DNA from: Acidithiobacillus caldus ATCC 51756
GTDB taxonomy: Bacteria; Pseudomonadota; Gammaproteobacteria; Acidithiobacillales; Acidithiobacillaceae
Reading direction: 5' to 3'
DNA length: 64,000 nucleotides
Assembly (NCBI RefSeq): GCF_000175575.2
Contig: NZ_CP005986.1
Coordinates: 1,684,714 to 1,748,713 of the forward strand
Below the pieces are notes generated by a model. That model searched no databases. It saw nothing but the letters and a program-made list of their open reading frames with translations, and was not told the DNA's origin. Positions 30,646 through 38,786 of the stretch are shown piece after piece; the stretch's first letter is position 1, and every line of letters starts with the position of its first letter. The translations under genes and the position numbers were made by a program.

Positions 30646-31622
30646 CATGCCTGTTAACCTTTCTCAGCAACAAGCCGGACCGGGATATGTTCCATACAGG
30701 CATTGAGCAACCTCAGGGGCAGTTCTGGCTCCCAGAAACGGCGATTGAAGCGATAGACAAACTCGTTCAGATATTCCTGCAGATATTTGCCGGATACCCC
30801 ATGGAATGTGCCCAAAAGAAAGGCCTTGAGGTTACCAATGGCGATGTGTACCCACGGCAACCACTCGTCCACCTGATGCGGTTTGGTCACGCGCCCCTCA
30901 TGCTCTTGGCTCTCTCCGAGAACTCGCAGCGCTATTAAGCCGTCGGTGCGGGTAGGTTGCTTGGGGCGCAAGCGTCGCCGCGCGAATTCGCGAATCCGGT
31001 CGGCAGAGACCGAAGGCGTCGTCTCGATGGCAATAAAGCCCGCCTTCTTGCCCCGGTTTTCCACGGCAACCAAGATCGGTGTTTTGCCTTCGGCCCCTCG
31101 ACCGCTCTTCCCCCCAGACCGGCGTCCACCGACAAAGGCATCGTCCAACTCTACCAGCCCTTCCAAGCGATACAGACTGTCGCGATCGCCCATGGCGCGG
31201 CGCATGCGGCGCAACATCCGGTGAGCCGTGATCCAGGAGACCCCAATCTGCTTCGACAGCCGCAGGGCGGACAATCCGCCCTTGTCGCTCGCCATCAAAT
31301 AGATGGCCAGGAACCATTGCACCAGGGGCACATTGGACGAATGAAAAATTGTGCCGGCCGTCACCGAGGTCTGATGGCGACAGTGCCCGCACTGAAAGAG
31401 TTTTCGTCCGGCGATCCAGTATCCGCGGTCATGGCCGCATTTCGGACATCGAAACCCCTCGGGCCAGCGCTTTTGTTTCAGCGCCTCCAAGCAGGCCTCT
31501 TCCGTGCCAAACCGCGCTTGCCACTGCAAGAGGTTCGTCGCTTCAGCTTTCATCTCAGACCTCCTTTCTCTATGCCTCACAGAGAGTTAGAGCTTGATTG
31601 CTGAGAATGATTCAGAGGCATG
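30646..31622 (-). mobile_element. IS1595-family insertion sequence, copy 2
   Basis: A 977-bp copy with the same ends as 27082-28058 and the same encoded protein, flanked by the 8-bp duplication TCAATATT (30638-30645 and 31623-31630). Different duplications at the two copies show independent insertions. Confidence 0.95.
30654..31553 (-). CDS. IS1595-family transposase, copy 2
   Basis: The 299-residue product is identical in sequence to that of copy 1, with the zinc ribbon CPKCG...CGHCR, the LELDD-type catalytic start (LVELDDAFVGG) and the NEFVYRFNRR end. The identity points to a recent insertion or ongoing activity. Confidence 0.93.
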   Translation of the reverse strand: MKAEATNLLQWQARFGTEEACLEALKQKRWPEGFRCPKCGHDRGYWIAGRKLFQCGHCRHQTSVTAGTIFHSSNVPLVQWFLAIYLMASDKGGLSALRLSKQIGVSWITAHRMLRRMRRAMGDRDSLYRLEGLVELDDAFVGGRRSGGKSGRGAEGKTPILVAVENRGKKAGFIAIETTPSVSADRIREFARRRLRPKQPTRTDGLIALRVLGESQEHEGRVTKPHQVDEWLPWVHIAIGNLKAFLLGTFHGVSGKYLQEYLNEFVYRFNRRFWEPELPLRLLNACMEHIPVRLVAEKG

Positions 31623-32444
31623 TCAATATTAGACGGTGAAGCTGGCTGATTCGGGATGACCGGAGCTTCCGATCCGGTAGGAGCTGTATTTTCTGACTGC
31701 CTAGGCTCAACCTGTGTAGTAGCGGTGTCTGCCTTGTGTGTCGGTGTGTACTCCTCTTCCGTATCGGTTTCGTCTGCTGCCGAAGCGGGTGTGCTCTCGG
31801 ATTGCTCGTCGGTTATGATCGAGGTGGGCTTTGGTGCCGGGTGCTCGCTGGCCTCAGAATCGGGAATAGCAGCGATATTTTCCAGGGTAGATTCTGTGCG
31901 TTCCGGAGCCGGGATGGAAGTACCTGGAGACCAATTTGGGGCCGGCTGTACCGCTTCCGGTTGCGGCGCGGGGGGTCGTTCTTCCGTAGACTTATGGGAT
32001 ATGTCTTTGCGGTTTTCGACTCCACACTGCGGGCAAAAACGCTTGCCATTCAGTGTAGCGCCGCAGGAGCGGCAGAATTGGGGAGGACCCGGGTCGTGCG
32101 CGGGGACTTGCAATGGCGCCCCACAGTGAGCACAGAACTTCTTTCCGGGCAAGTTGTCCTGCCAGCAAGCGGCGCAACGCATTTCTTCTCCTTTGATGTG
32201 GCTCGAACAGCGTGAACTTCCGAGCTTCAAAATTTGCTGTGAATTTTATCCCGGCAATCCCGAGTCGATCAAGGCTCAGCGGATAGGATCGTATTCCATG
32301 GGTTGCGCGCCCTCCCAAACAAAACCGGACAAGTTCATCTAGAGCTTCCAGAGTGCGCAAATCACGTTGGCGCCGAGAAGGATCCGTATCGTCCCATCCA
32401 CCCGCCAGCGATTCACTGAGTTGTCCCCCCTCCGCCGCCGGTTT

Positions 32445-32707
32445 GGACAGCCTGTGAGTGCGATGGCTCCGATTTCCGCCGCCAGTCGCGCCGTAATGCG
32501 ACCCACGCCGCGGTGGCCGACCCCGATGCCCGGCTCTCCGTAAAGGCGCGCGGCGAAGCTGCTCGCTTGGCTTCTCTCGGGCATGTACCCTTGGACAATC
32601 GCCACGGGCTCATTGCCGGAGAGCAGGTCACCACCGCCGACGATACGGCGGACGTCGATGCCGCCGCCCAACGCGTGGACGATCTGGGTGGAACCAGCGC
32701 ATCACCC
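32445..32707 (+). pseudogene. IS5-family transposase remnant, opposite orientation
   Basis: The plus strand reads CDGSDFRRQSRRNATHAAV, then ADPDARLSVKARGEAARLAS, LGHVPLDNRHGLIAGEQVTT and ADDTADVDAAAQRV. This is the middle of an IS5-type transposase (DPDAR, GH-x-L-x-(E/D)-NR-H/N-GL, then the A-x-T region). Start, catalytic ends and repeats are missing. It is similar to the remnant at 25836-26175 but on the other strand. Confidence 0.75.
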
Positions 32708-32709
32708 TG

Positions 32710-33148
32710 AGTGCCGACCAGGGCTGCGACCGCTGAGCGGCTTTGTTTAGGCTCTGCGGGATCGGGATGTAACCCCCCCTCCCCCCGCACGTTGCCCGCA
32801 AGCGCAAAGGTTCTGCTGAGGTACGCACAGCGCGGTGGCGCGCATGCAAACTTCTCCTTCTAAGGATCCTTGGGGGTGTCCTGGTGCGATAGGTCTTATT
32901 GGCTGTGCGCAGCAGTTACGGCGTCCCGATGTCATCGAACACTGCGCGGAGCGTGTCTACAAACATTGGAGCGGGCTGCGCCCCGGGTCTTTGGGTAGTG
33001 GACGCGCTCAGAATTAGGATCGTGGCAGGATACTCTGTTACACTGCCGTGGTCGCGATTCAGTCTTCGCGGTGTGTTGCCCGACTTTCTTGAGATCTGCC
33101 GTGGACTGGCGCCGACAAGGCGCGGCCGATCCTGCCACGGAGATTCCC
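32710..33148. other. Intergenic stretch before rhlE
   Basis: About 440 bases with no convincing gene. Overlapping short frames lack motifs. The stretch TACTCTGTTACACTGC near 33030-33045 may be part of a promoter for rhlE, but I cannot place the boxes with confidence. Confidence 0.4.
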
Positions 33149-34390
33149 TTGACATTGTTTACCGAATTGGGGCTGGACCCGGCCCTCTGTGCTGCTGCCG
33201 TTGCCCGCGGTTATGAGCAGGCCACACCCATACAGGCACGCGCCATCCCCGAGATCCTGAAGGGTCACGACATCCTCGCCGCTGCCCAGACTGGTACGGG
33301 CAAGACCGCTGCTTTCGCTCTACCCATTCTCCATCGTCTGGCCCGGGATCCTGTGAGCTCCGGTCCGCGTCCCGTGCGCGCGCTGATTCTCGTGCCCACA
33401 CGAGAATTGGCGGCGCAGGTAGAAGACAACATCCGGCTCTACAGAGGGCAAATGCCCGTACGTTCCCTGATGCTCATAGGTGGCGTCAAGATTGGCCCGC
33501 AGATGGAGCAGCTACGCAACGGTGCCGATATCGTCGTGGCGACCCCCGGACGACTGCTGGATCACCTGCAACAGCGCAGCCTGCGTCTGGATCGCGTCGA
33601 GACCTTGGTTCTGGACGAGGCCGATCGCATGCTGGATATGGGCTTCATCCGCGATATTCGTCGAATTATCGGGATGTTGCCGGCAAAACGGCAAAATCTA
33701 CTCTTCTCGGCCACCTTTTCGCCAGAGATTCGGCAATTGGCCGAAGGACTGTTGCACCAGCCCATCGCCGTTGAAGTGACACCCGCCAACGCCACCGTCG
33801 ACAGTATTACCCAGCGGGTGATTCGCGTAGACCAGGAGCGCAAACGCGATCTACTGCTGCACCTGATGGATGCACACCAATGGCATCAGGTGCTGATCTT
33901 TACCCGCACCAAGCACGGTGCGGATCGACTAGCGCGTCAGATGGAGCGGGAGGGTTTTTCGGCCATGGCCATCCACGGCAACAAAAGCCAAGGAGCCCGA
34001 ACCCGCGCGCTGGCCGAATTCAAGTCGGGAAGCCTGCGCGCGCTGGTCGCCACCGATATCGCCGCGCGCGGCATCGATATTCAGCGGTTGCCGCGGGTGG
34101 TCAACTTCGAGCTACCGCAGGTTGCCGAGGACTACGTCCATCGTATCGGCCGCACGGGTCGGGCCGGCGAAGATGGCGAGGCCGTCTCCCTGGTCAGTGG
34201 CGAGGAGCGTAGCCAGCTCCAGGCGGTCGAGCGGCTGCTGCGTCGCCGCTTTGACCTGGAACAGGTGCCTGGATTCGAGGCAAAAGGGCACGGCCCGGAC
34301 CGTGGTGTCGGCAAGCCCGTCCCGGCGCGTGGTCACAGTCTGGCTGCCCAGGGCTCCAGACGGCCAAGACGACAAGCCGGCGCTAACTGA
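33149..34390 (+). CDS. rhlE: DEAD-box RNA helicase, RhlE type
   Basis: An ATP-dependent RNA helicase for ribosome assembly and RNA decay. Motifs appear in order: Q motif ([14 protein letters not shown]), [77 protein letters not shown] and [10 protein letters not shown]. The short basic C-terminal tail fits RhlE. The TTG at 33149 has GGAG eight bases upstream and gives [13 protein letters not shown], the usual RhlE start. GTG at 33071 would add 26 non-homologous residues. Confidence 0.93.
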   Translation: MTLFTELGLDPALCAAAVARGYEQATPIQARAIPEILKGHDILAAAQTGTGKTAAFALPILHRLARDPVSSGPRPVRALILVPTRELAAQVEDNIRLYRGQMPVRSLMLIGGVKIGPQMEQLRNGADIVVATPGRLLDHLQQRSLRLDRVETLVLDEADRMLDMGFIRDIRRIIGMLPAKRQNLLFSATFSPEIRQLAEGLLHQPIAVEVTPANATVDSITQRVIRVDQERKRDLLLHLMDAHQWHQVLIFTRTKHGADRLARQMEREGFSAMAIHGNKSQGARTRALAEFKSGSLRALVATDIAARGIDIQRLPRVVNFELPQVAEDYVHRIGRTGRAGEDGEAVSLVSGEERSQLQAVERLLRRRFDLEQVPGFEAKGHGPDRGVGKPVPARGHSLAAQGSRRPRRQAGAN

Positions 34391-34486
34391 GAGCGATGCG
34401 GCAGAACCTGTGACGGGACATCCCGGCACTAGAGGTCTATACTAAACTTGGTAGTAGACCAATGACTCATGTGGAGGTTATCGTCC

Positions 34487-34789
34487 ATGGCAGAACACGA
34501 TTCTCGCAATACGCAGAAGATCACTCGTCGACACTGGCTGCGCAGCACCGCGCTCATGGTGGCGGCGGGAGCCGCAGCTCCCCTTGTGTTTGTCGGGAAC
34601 GCCGAGGCCGCGAGCAAGATGGCCAAGACGGCGGTGGATTATCAGGATCACCCCAAGGGCAAGGAGATGTGCAGCAATTGTCGCCTCTACATTCCCGGCT
34701 CCAATCCCAAAGGACCGGGCGCCTGCAAGGCGGTGGCCGGCGCTATCAGCCCCGATGGCTGGTGCAATATTTACATCCCCAAGGCCTGA
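34487..34789 (+). CDS. High-potential iron-sulfur protein (HiPIP)
   Basis: A small periplasmic [4Fe-4S] electron carrier. The 100-residue precursor has a Tat signal (ITRRHWLRSTALMVAAG) ending at NAEAAS. The mature part has the four HiPIP cysteines in KEMCSNCRLY, GACKAV and DGWCNIYI. HiPIPs of acidophiles (Iro-like) carry electrons between cytochrome complexes and terminal oxidases during sulfur or iron oxidation. The ATG at 34487 has GGAGG upstream. A strong terminator follows. Confidence 0.93.
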   Translation: MAEHDSRNTQKITRRHWLRSTALMVAAGAAAPLVFVGNAEAASKMAKTAVDYQDHPKGKEMCSNCRLYIPGSNPKGPGACKAVAGAISPDGWCNIYIPKA

Positions 34790-34836
34790 TCGCCGAACAT
34801 CCAAAGGCGGTGTGGGCACTTGGACCGCCTCTGGAG

Positions 34837-34863
34837 CCGCAGTCTCATGGCTGCGGTTTTTTT
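34837..34863 (+). terminator. Rho-independent terminator of the HiPIP gene
   Basis: CCGCAG and CTGCGG form a 6-bp GC-rich stem with an 8-base loop, followed directly by seven T residues. Confidence 0.85.
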
Positions 34864-35258
34864 ATGGCCACGGTTGATCCGATCCTTGCCGAACCGTCCG
34901 TTTGTGGTCATTCCACAACGCTCATGAACTAAAGGCAATTTCCGTTCCGCACGGACATACTTTACATCTACCGCGCCATTCAGGACGCGTCCACCCCCTG
35001 AAGATATTTACCATAAACGGTCATGAACGATTCCTGCACATGACCTACCACGCCTTCTGAGAGTACGCACAATTCTTATACGCTTCACTATGGTTTATGC
35101 GATACAGGGTTTTTACAACAGAGTTTTCATTAACTGCTTATGGAATTTACATTATTTGACATAGGCAAAACAGATTTGTTAGGGTTTGGTCAGCATATTC
35201 AATTATGCGCTTGAAGTTTTCGCAACGCTTATATCGCAAAATGGTCAAGGAGATATTA
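34864..35258. other. AT-richer intergenic stretch, possible promoter
   Basis: The composition is clearly less GC-rich than its surroundings and no gene is seen. A TTGACA box lies at 35156-35161, but the matching -10 (TTAGGG or TAGGGT) is poor. It is the probable control region of the 35259 gene. Confidence 0.35.
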
Positions 35259-35813
35259 ATGCCATCCTCTTTACGTGGTGCACTCATCGGATTCGTTCTT
35301 TTCGGCGCCGGCAGTAGTCTTGCCTTCGCCAGCATGACACCAGCCATGAATGGCAATGGCGCTGAGTCGCGTTCTGGAGGAATGATGGGTCCGAGTCAAC
35401 AAAACGACAATGGGGCAATGGGAGGCAGTATGGGACAGGGCTCCACGACCATGGGTGGGGGCCCAGCTGGCGGCACCAGCATGCAGGGCAATGGGGAAGG
35501 AGGCACGCAAAACGGAATGCCCATGACCGCGCCCAGTAGCGGCCCACACGTCAGTCATCAGAAACTGCAGAATTTTGCTGCTGCCATCAAGGATATACAG
35601 CCCATTGACGAAAAGGCCCATCGAGTGCTTGCCGACAAATCGCTTTCGAACAGCGCGCGCAAGGCGAAGCTGACCAGCTACGACAAAGAGATCGTGACGA
35701 TATTGCATCGCCATCACCTCTCGCCCGTGGACTACGAGATGCTTTTGCGCAAGGCACAGACGGATCCGAACTTTGCCAAACGCACGGAAGCGGCATTGCG
35801 CGCCATGCATTAG
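35259..35813 (+). CDS. Secreted Met/Gly-rich protein with DUF4168-like C-terminus
   Basis: The 184-residue product starts at an ATG preceded by AAGGAG and has a signal peptide (GALIGFVLFGAGSSLAFASM). A low-complexity Gly/Met/Asn/Gln segment (residues ~25-90, many GGMMG/GGSMG-like words) leads to a helical C-terminal domain. That domain reads HQKLQNFAAAIKDIQPIDEK and ends KAQTDPNFAKRTEAALRAM, similar to DUF4168. Met-rich segments can bind Cu(I), but no metal role is shown. Confidence 0.75.
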   Translation: MPSSLRGALIGFVLFGAGSSLAFASMTPAMNGNGAESRSGGMMGPSQQNDNGAMGGSMGQGSTTMGGGPAGGTSMQGNGEGGTQNGMPMTAPSSGPHVSHQKLQNFAAAIKDIQPIDEKAHRVLADKSLSNSARKAKLTSYDKEIVTILHRHHLSPVDYEMLLRKAQTDPNFAKRTEAALRAMH

Positions 35814-35848
35814 GTCGTCTTGCCGTATTGACACCTTGAGCATATCCC

Positions 35849-35880
35849 GACCCTCGCTGCCAAGCCGGGGGTCATTTTTT
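35849..35880 (+). terminator. Probable rho-independent terminator
   Basis: GACCC and GGGTC pair around a GC-rich loop, followed by ATTTTTT, shortly after the stop of the secreted protein gene. Confidence 0.6.
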
Positions 35881-36000
35881 GGGAGGGGACTGACCAGCAG
35901 CGCGCCAGTGGACAGGAAATGGGTGTGCCCTTCGGTCTACTGTCGGTCCGCCAGACAAAAAAAGAGCTGCACCGGATTCGGAGCAACTCTGTGCTTTGTT

Positions 36001-36045
36001 TGGCTCCCCGGGACGGGCTCGAACCGCCGACCTAGTGATTAACAG
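36001..36045 (-). other. 3' fragment of tRNA-Asn (attachment-site scar)
   Basis: The minus strand reads CTGTTAATCACTAGGTCGG, then CGGTTCGAGCC and CGTCCCGGGGAGCCA. This is the anticodon loop (GTT), variable loop, T arm and CCA end of tRNA-Asn. The 5' half is missing and the next bases (ATGTC on that strand) do not continue the tRNA. It is not a functional gene. Integrative elements leave such copies as att sites. No full tRNA-Asn is in this window. Confidence 0.85.
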
Positions 36046-36341
36046 ACATGAACCCATATATTTTCATGATACTTCATATGCTGTTACATACAACTATAAC
36101 TAATTGTTTATCTGAGTGATACCACCCGATCTTGTTGATAAGCAATGTATTTATTAGAGTCTGTTCGTTTGGCAGAACTAGAGCCAGACTAGAGCCAGCA
36201 AGAAGAGCCGGTATCGGTGATCTTTTATCACCGACATCCATGGAGGAGAAATGAAGGTAAGTGATCGCCAGACGGCGTTCTTTCCCTTGGCCTGGCCTTT
36301 CGCCAGGATATTGACCACGACTTTTTTCTTGGAGACAGATC
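36046..36341. other. AT-rich stretch with an inverted repeat, no gene seen
   Basis: The segment is AT-rich compared with the window. It contains a direct repeat of ACTAGAGCCAG (near 36178 and 36189) and a hairpin, TCGGTGAT-CTTTT-ATCACCGA, near 36214-36234. No reading frame has recognisable content. Confidence 0.4.
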
Positions 36342-36590
36342 ATGGATCAGGGAAAGGGAGTGCACCGGCGCAGAGTAAACCACGGGCAGGCGACGGTGGA
36401 CGCGCTGGGAAACAGCGGGTTGTCGGCTCGCCGTTTCTGCGCCGAGCGAGGATTGTCCCATTCGCAATTCTACTACTGGCGTCAGCGCCTACGTGCGGTG
36501 GGGATAGAAAATCATCCGAGCGAGGTGGATACCTGGGTGCCCAACACGGTGTGTGTGCACGATTCCCAGCTAGTGTCACCGAAGACCTGA
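36342..36590 (+). pseudogene. IS66-type accessory gene (TnpA-like), isolated remnant
   Basis: The 82-residue frame contains LGNSGLSARRFCAERGLSHS followed by QFYYWRQRLR. This is the helix-turn-helix of IS66 TnpA proteins, which read SGLSQ-x-x-F-C-x-x-x-GLS and then F-x-x-W. TnpB, the TnpC transposase and the inverted repeats are not found downstream, so only this piece of an IS66 element remains. Confidence 0.7.
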
Positions 36591-36768
36591 ACCCTTATGG
36601 TGCACCATGGATCTTTATGGTGACCGGCTACTCCTCACGATCCGGCGGATTTCTGGCGGGAATGTGCCACGCTGGAAGCAATATGTTGGGACTTTCTTGG
36701 GTCAGCTTCGGCCGGCTGAATCCAGCATGAGGTGATGGCCTGAGTTGGCCCGACTGCCTGGCTCTCCA

Positions 36769-36938
36769 GAGCTATGGTCAAGATTGGTGTATGAGCATTT
36801 GCTGACACGATTCAGGCGGCGTCGTGTGAGGATCCCGCCGGATTTCGTTGGCAGGCATCCCGTCGACAAATATCACCCCAGCAGAGAGCTCGCACAGTCT
36901 TTCCGGATGCTGAATTCCCCGCCAGTGTTTGCTCGGCC
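36769..36938 (-). mobile_element. IS256-type terminal fragment
   Basis: These 170 bases match the left end of the complete IS256 at 49244 with scattered differences, beginning with the terminal repeat GAGCTATGGTCAAGATTGG. They contain the degenerate 3' end of the transposase gene. The similarity ends near 36938 and the rest of the element is absent. Confidence 0.85.
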
Positions 36939-37033
36939 AGGAATCGATACATGGCGTTTCCGCGATTTGTTAACATCTAAGAGCCTCTTCGCCCAGAAAA
37001 ATCCCTGCTGGAGTCGATCGCGCCCGCGATCGG

Positions 37034-37378
37034 TCAGGCTTCAGCGTCCGAGTCAATCGTTCTTACGACGATAGGAGCCCGTACCATGGGGCTTATCCAC
37101 AACTTTCCATCCCCTTCAATGCCGGTTCGGGCATGCGTCAAGACCACAGCAATCGCCTGGGGCACCAGCTTCTGCGGCATCACGACATCCAGCCGGACCT
37201 TCGGATGACTCTTCGACTGGTACCAAACCCCACTGGGCAGTGTCGAGAATCCCTGCTGCCGGCCGACTCCCTCGACATCGCTCAGGGTGATCCCGCTTAC
37301 CCCCAATTCCACCAGGGCATCGCAGAGGGGGTCCAGCCGATACATCCGAAGCACGACGGTCAGTTGCTGGTATGCCAT
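37034..37378 (-). CDS. Divergent P-II family protein
   Basis: The 114-residue product has the P-II fold pattern: a beta strand opening (QQLTVVLRMYRLDPLCDALV), GVSGITLSDVEGVGRQQG, a short T-loop, PKVRLDVVMPQKLVP and ARTGIEGDGKLWISP. In GlnB/GlnK the T-loop carries uridylylated Tyr51 in YRGAEY. Here the loop reads STLPSGVWYQSKSH, lacking that segment, and the C-terminal RTG motif is lost. It overlaps the upstream amidotransferase gene by 19 bp. Control of that enzyme or of Amt is a reasonable guess. Confidence 0.8.
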   Translation of the reverse strand: MAYQQLTVVLRMYRLDPLCDALVELGVSGITLSDVEGVGRQQGFSTLPSGVWYQSKSHPKVRLDVVMPQKLVPQAIAVVLTHARTGIEGDGKLWISPMVRAPIVVRTIDSDAEA

Positions 37379-38115
37379 GGCGATGCCTCCGGTGTATCGC
37401 AACGCATCCGCACAGAACGCAACCACGGCCCGAAAAGCTGCTGCCGCACCTGCGGCAAAGCAGCCAGAGGGGTTGCCGATAGACGAGATATTTCTTCGGG
37501 CGTTTGGATCTTTCCGGAATCTGCTGGCGGTGTCCCCATAAGAAGCAGCCAGCGCTCGAGAAGCTCAGGGGTCAGTTCGGCGTGTGCCTGTATCGCAAGC
37601 ACATGCTCGCCCACGGCAAAGGCTTGGCAGTCCGTATGCGCACTGGTGAGCAAGGGCGTCGCGGTGAAGGGGCAGGCGCATTGATCCTCGTGCCAGTGGA
37701 ACAGGAAAAACTCCGGAGGAAGCTGTGTCACGGCCGGGTGCTGCCTTCCCGATGGACGGACACGCACCGGCCACCAGCCGATTTCAGGACCATTGGGATG
37801 CCGGTGTACCGGCGCGCCGCAGACCTGCGCGATCAATTGTGCGCCGAGGCAGATGCCCAGGGTTGGCAACCCCGCATCGATGGCTTCCGCGAGGCAACGC
37901 CGCTCCAGGTTCAACCACGGGTAGTTCCCCTCATCGTGCACACTCATCGGTCCACCGAGGCTGATGACACCGCCAAAGCCGCGCAGCGAAGAAGGCAGGG
38001 GTTCCTCGAGATCCAAACGGCGCACCTGTACCGGGATACGTTCGGCAATGAGCATCTCCCGAAGGGCACCGAGGTCCTCGTCTGGATGGTGTTGTACGAC
38101 CAGTAGGGGTTTCAT
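37360..38115 (-). CDS. Class I glutamine amidotransferase
   Basis: The 251-residue stand-alone GATase1 protein has the nucleophile elbow LGICLGAQLIAQVCG (Cys near residue 90), GGPMSVHDE (oxyanion region) and the catalytic His-Glu in AIQAHAELTPELL. It resembles the GMP-synthase-like amidotransferases of unknown acceptor (often called GuaA-like). It would release ammonia from glutamine. Position at the end of a glnK-amt operon fits a role in nitrogen handling, but the acceptor substrate is unknown. Confidence 0.85.
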   Translation of the reverse strand: MKPLLVVQHHPDEDLGALREMLIAERIPVQVRRLDLEEPLPSSLRGFGGVISLGGPMSVHDEGNYPWLNLERRCLAEAIDAGLPTLGICLGAQLIAQVCGAPVHRHPNGPEIGWWPVRVRPSGRQHPAVTQLPPEFFLFHWHEDQCACPFTATPLLTSAHTDCQAFAVGEHVLAIQAHAELTPELLERWLLLMGTPPADSGKIQTPEEISRLSATPLAALPQVRQQLFGPWLRSVRMRCDTPEASPWHTSN

Positions 38116-38152
38116 CGATCATGCCCGTAATGCGGTGGCGGTTTTTGCGCGT

Positions 38153-38689
38153 TCAAGAAGGCGACCACGACCGATAGGCGGTCGCACGGCGCAACCATCG
38201 GCAGTAGACTCGAGCCGCGCCGTGCTGCGCCGTAAAATCGGGGACGATATTCCGAGCCCAGTCGTACGCAAGGCATTCAAATTGGGGGGCATATCGTCGC
38301 AGAGCGAGTACCTGCCAGAGAGCACCCCAAAAACACCCCGTTGCCAGTCCCGCATCCAAGAGGCGAGCGCACCCACCCCACTGGGCATACAGCAGAACCA
38401 TATCCAGCGCCGCGCTCAGGGAAAAACCCAAGACCGCCCATCGCCAGCGCCGACTACGCTCGCGAATACTTGCAAAACCGAGGCTCACGGCGACCAGAAC
38501 CGGTACGAGTTCCGGCCGATCGCGCAGCAACACGGGCGATACCAGCACGCGATTGGTAACGGGCTCGTGCACAGCTCCCTGACTGTCCGCAAGACTACTG
38601 ACGCGAACGGTAGCTCTACTTTTGGTTATCGAGGCGACCGTCTTTTCCAGAACCGAATCGCGCCGATAAAGGTCTTTCCACTGTGCCAC
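38153..38689 (-). CDS. Small membrane-associated protein of unknown function
   Basis: The 178-residue product starts at GTG with AAGGAG eight bases upstream, a strong initiation site. Two or three hydrophobic stretches appear (VLVSPVLL, LVPVLVAVSLGFAS, LGFSLSAALDMVLLYAQW, ATGCFWGALWQVLAL). No family is recognised. Tight placement between amt and the amidotransferase suggests the same transcript. Confidence 0.6.
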   Translation of the reverse strand: MAQWKDLYRRDSVLEKTVASITKSRATVRVSSLADSQGAVHEPVTNRVLVSPVLLRDRPELVPVLVAVSLGFASIRERSRRWRWAVLGFSLSAALDMVLLYAQWGGCARLLDAGLATGCFWGALWQVLALRRYAPQFECLAYDWARNIVPDFTAQHGAARVYCRWLRRATAYRSWSPS

Positions 38690-38786
38690 GACTGCAACTC
38701 CTTGGGGGCCAATGCCCCCTCCGCTTCGTCAATTCAATTCGTCATAGGGTCTGTGCGTACCGATCCCCCGTGGGGACCGGAACGCA

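Larger units (their letters stand above)
29971..32182 (-). pseudogene. Triple zinc-ribbon single-pass membrane protein, interrupted by IS1595
   Basis: The ATG at 32182 has AAGGAG seven bases upstream. Two N-terminal zinc ribbons (CAACWQDNLPGKKFCAHCG and CRSCGATLNGKRFCPQCG) are followed by a long Pro/Glu/Thr-rich linker. The frame is cut at 31623 by IS1595. Past the element it gives a third ribbon (CKICGAVYGNGAFCRQCG), one membrane helix (ITLASILALAAAFAVYYFVL) and an Ala/Pro/Thr-rich periplasmic tail. Joining across one TCAATATT copy restores 408 residues without a stop. The ATG at 30648 is made by the IS end, so a truncated C-terminal half could still be made. Confidence 0.88.

Noticed and set aside
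36001-36045. A functional tRNA-Asn gene
   Set aside because: The 5' half with the acceptor and D arms is missing, so it cannot be processed as a tRNA.
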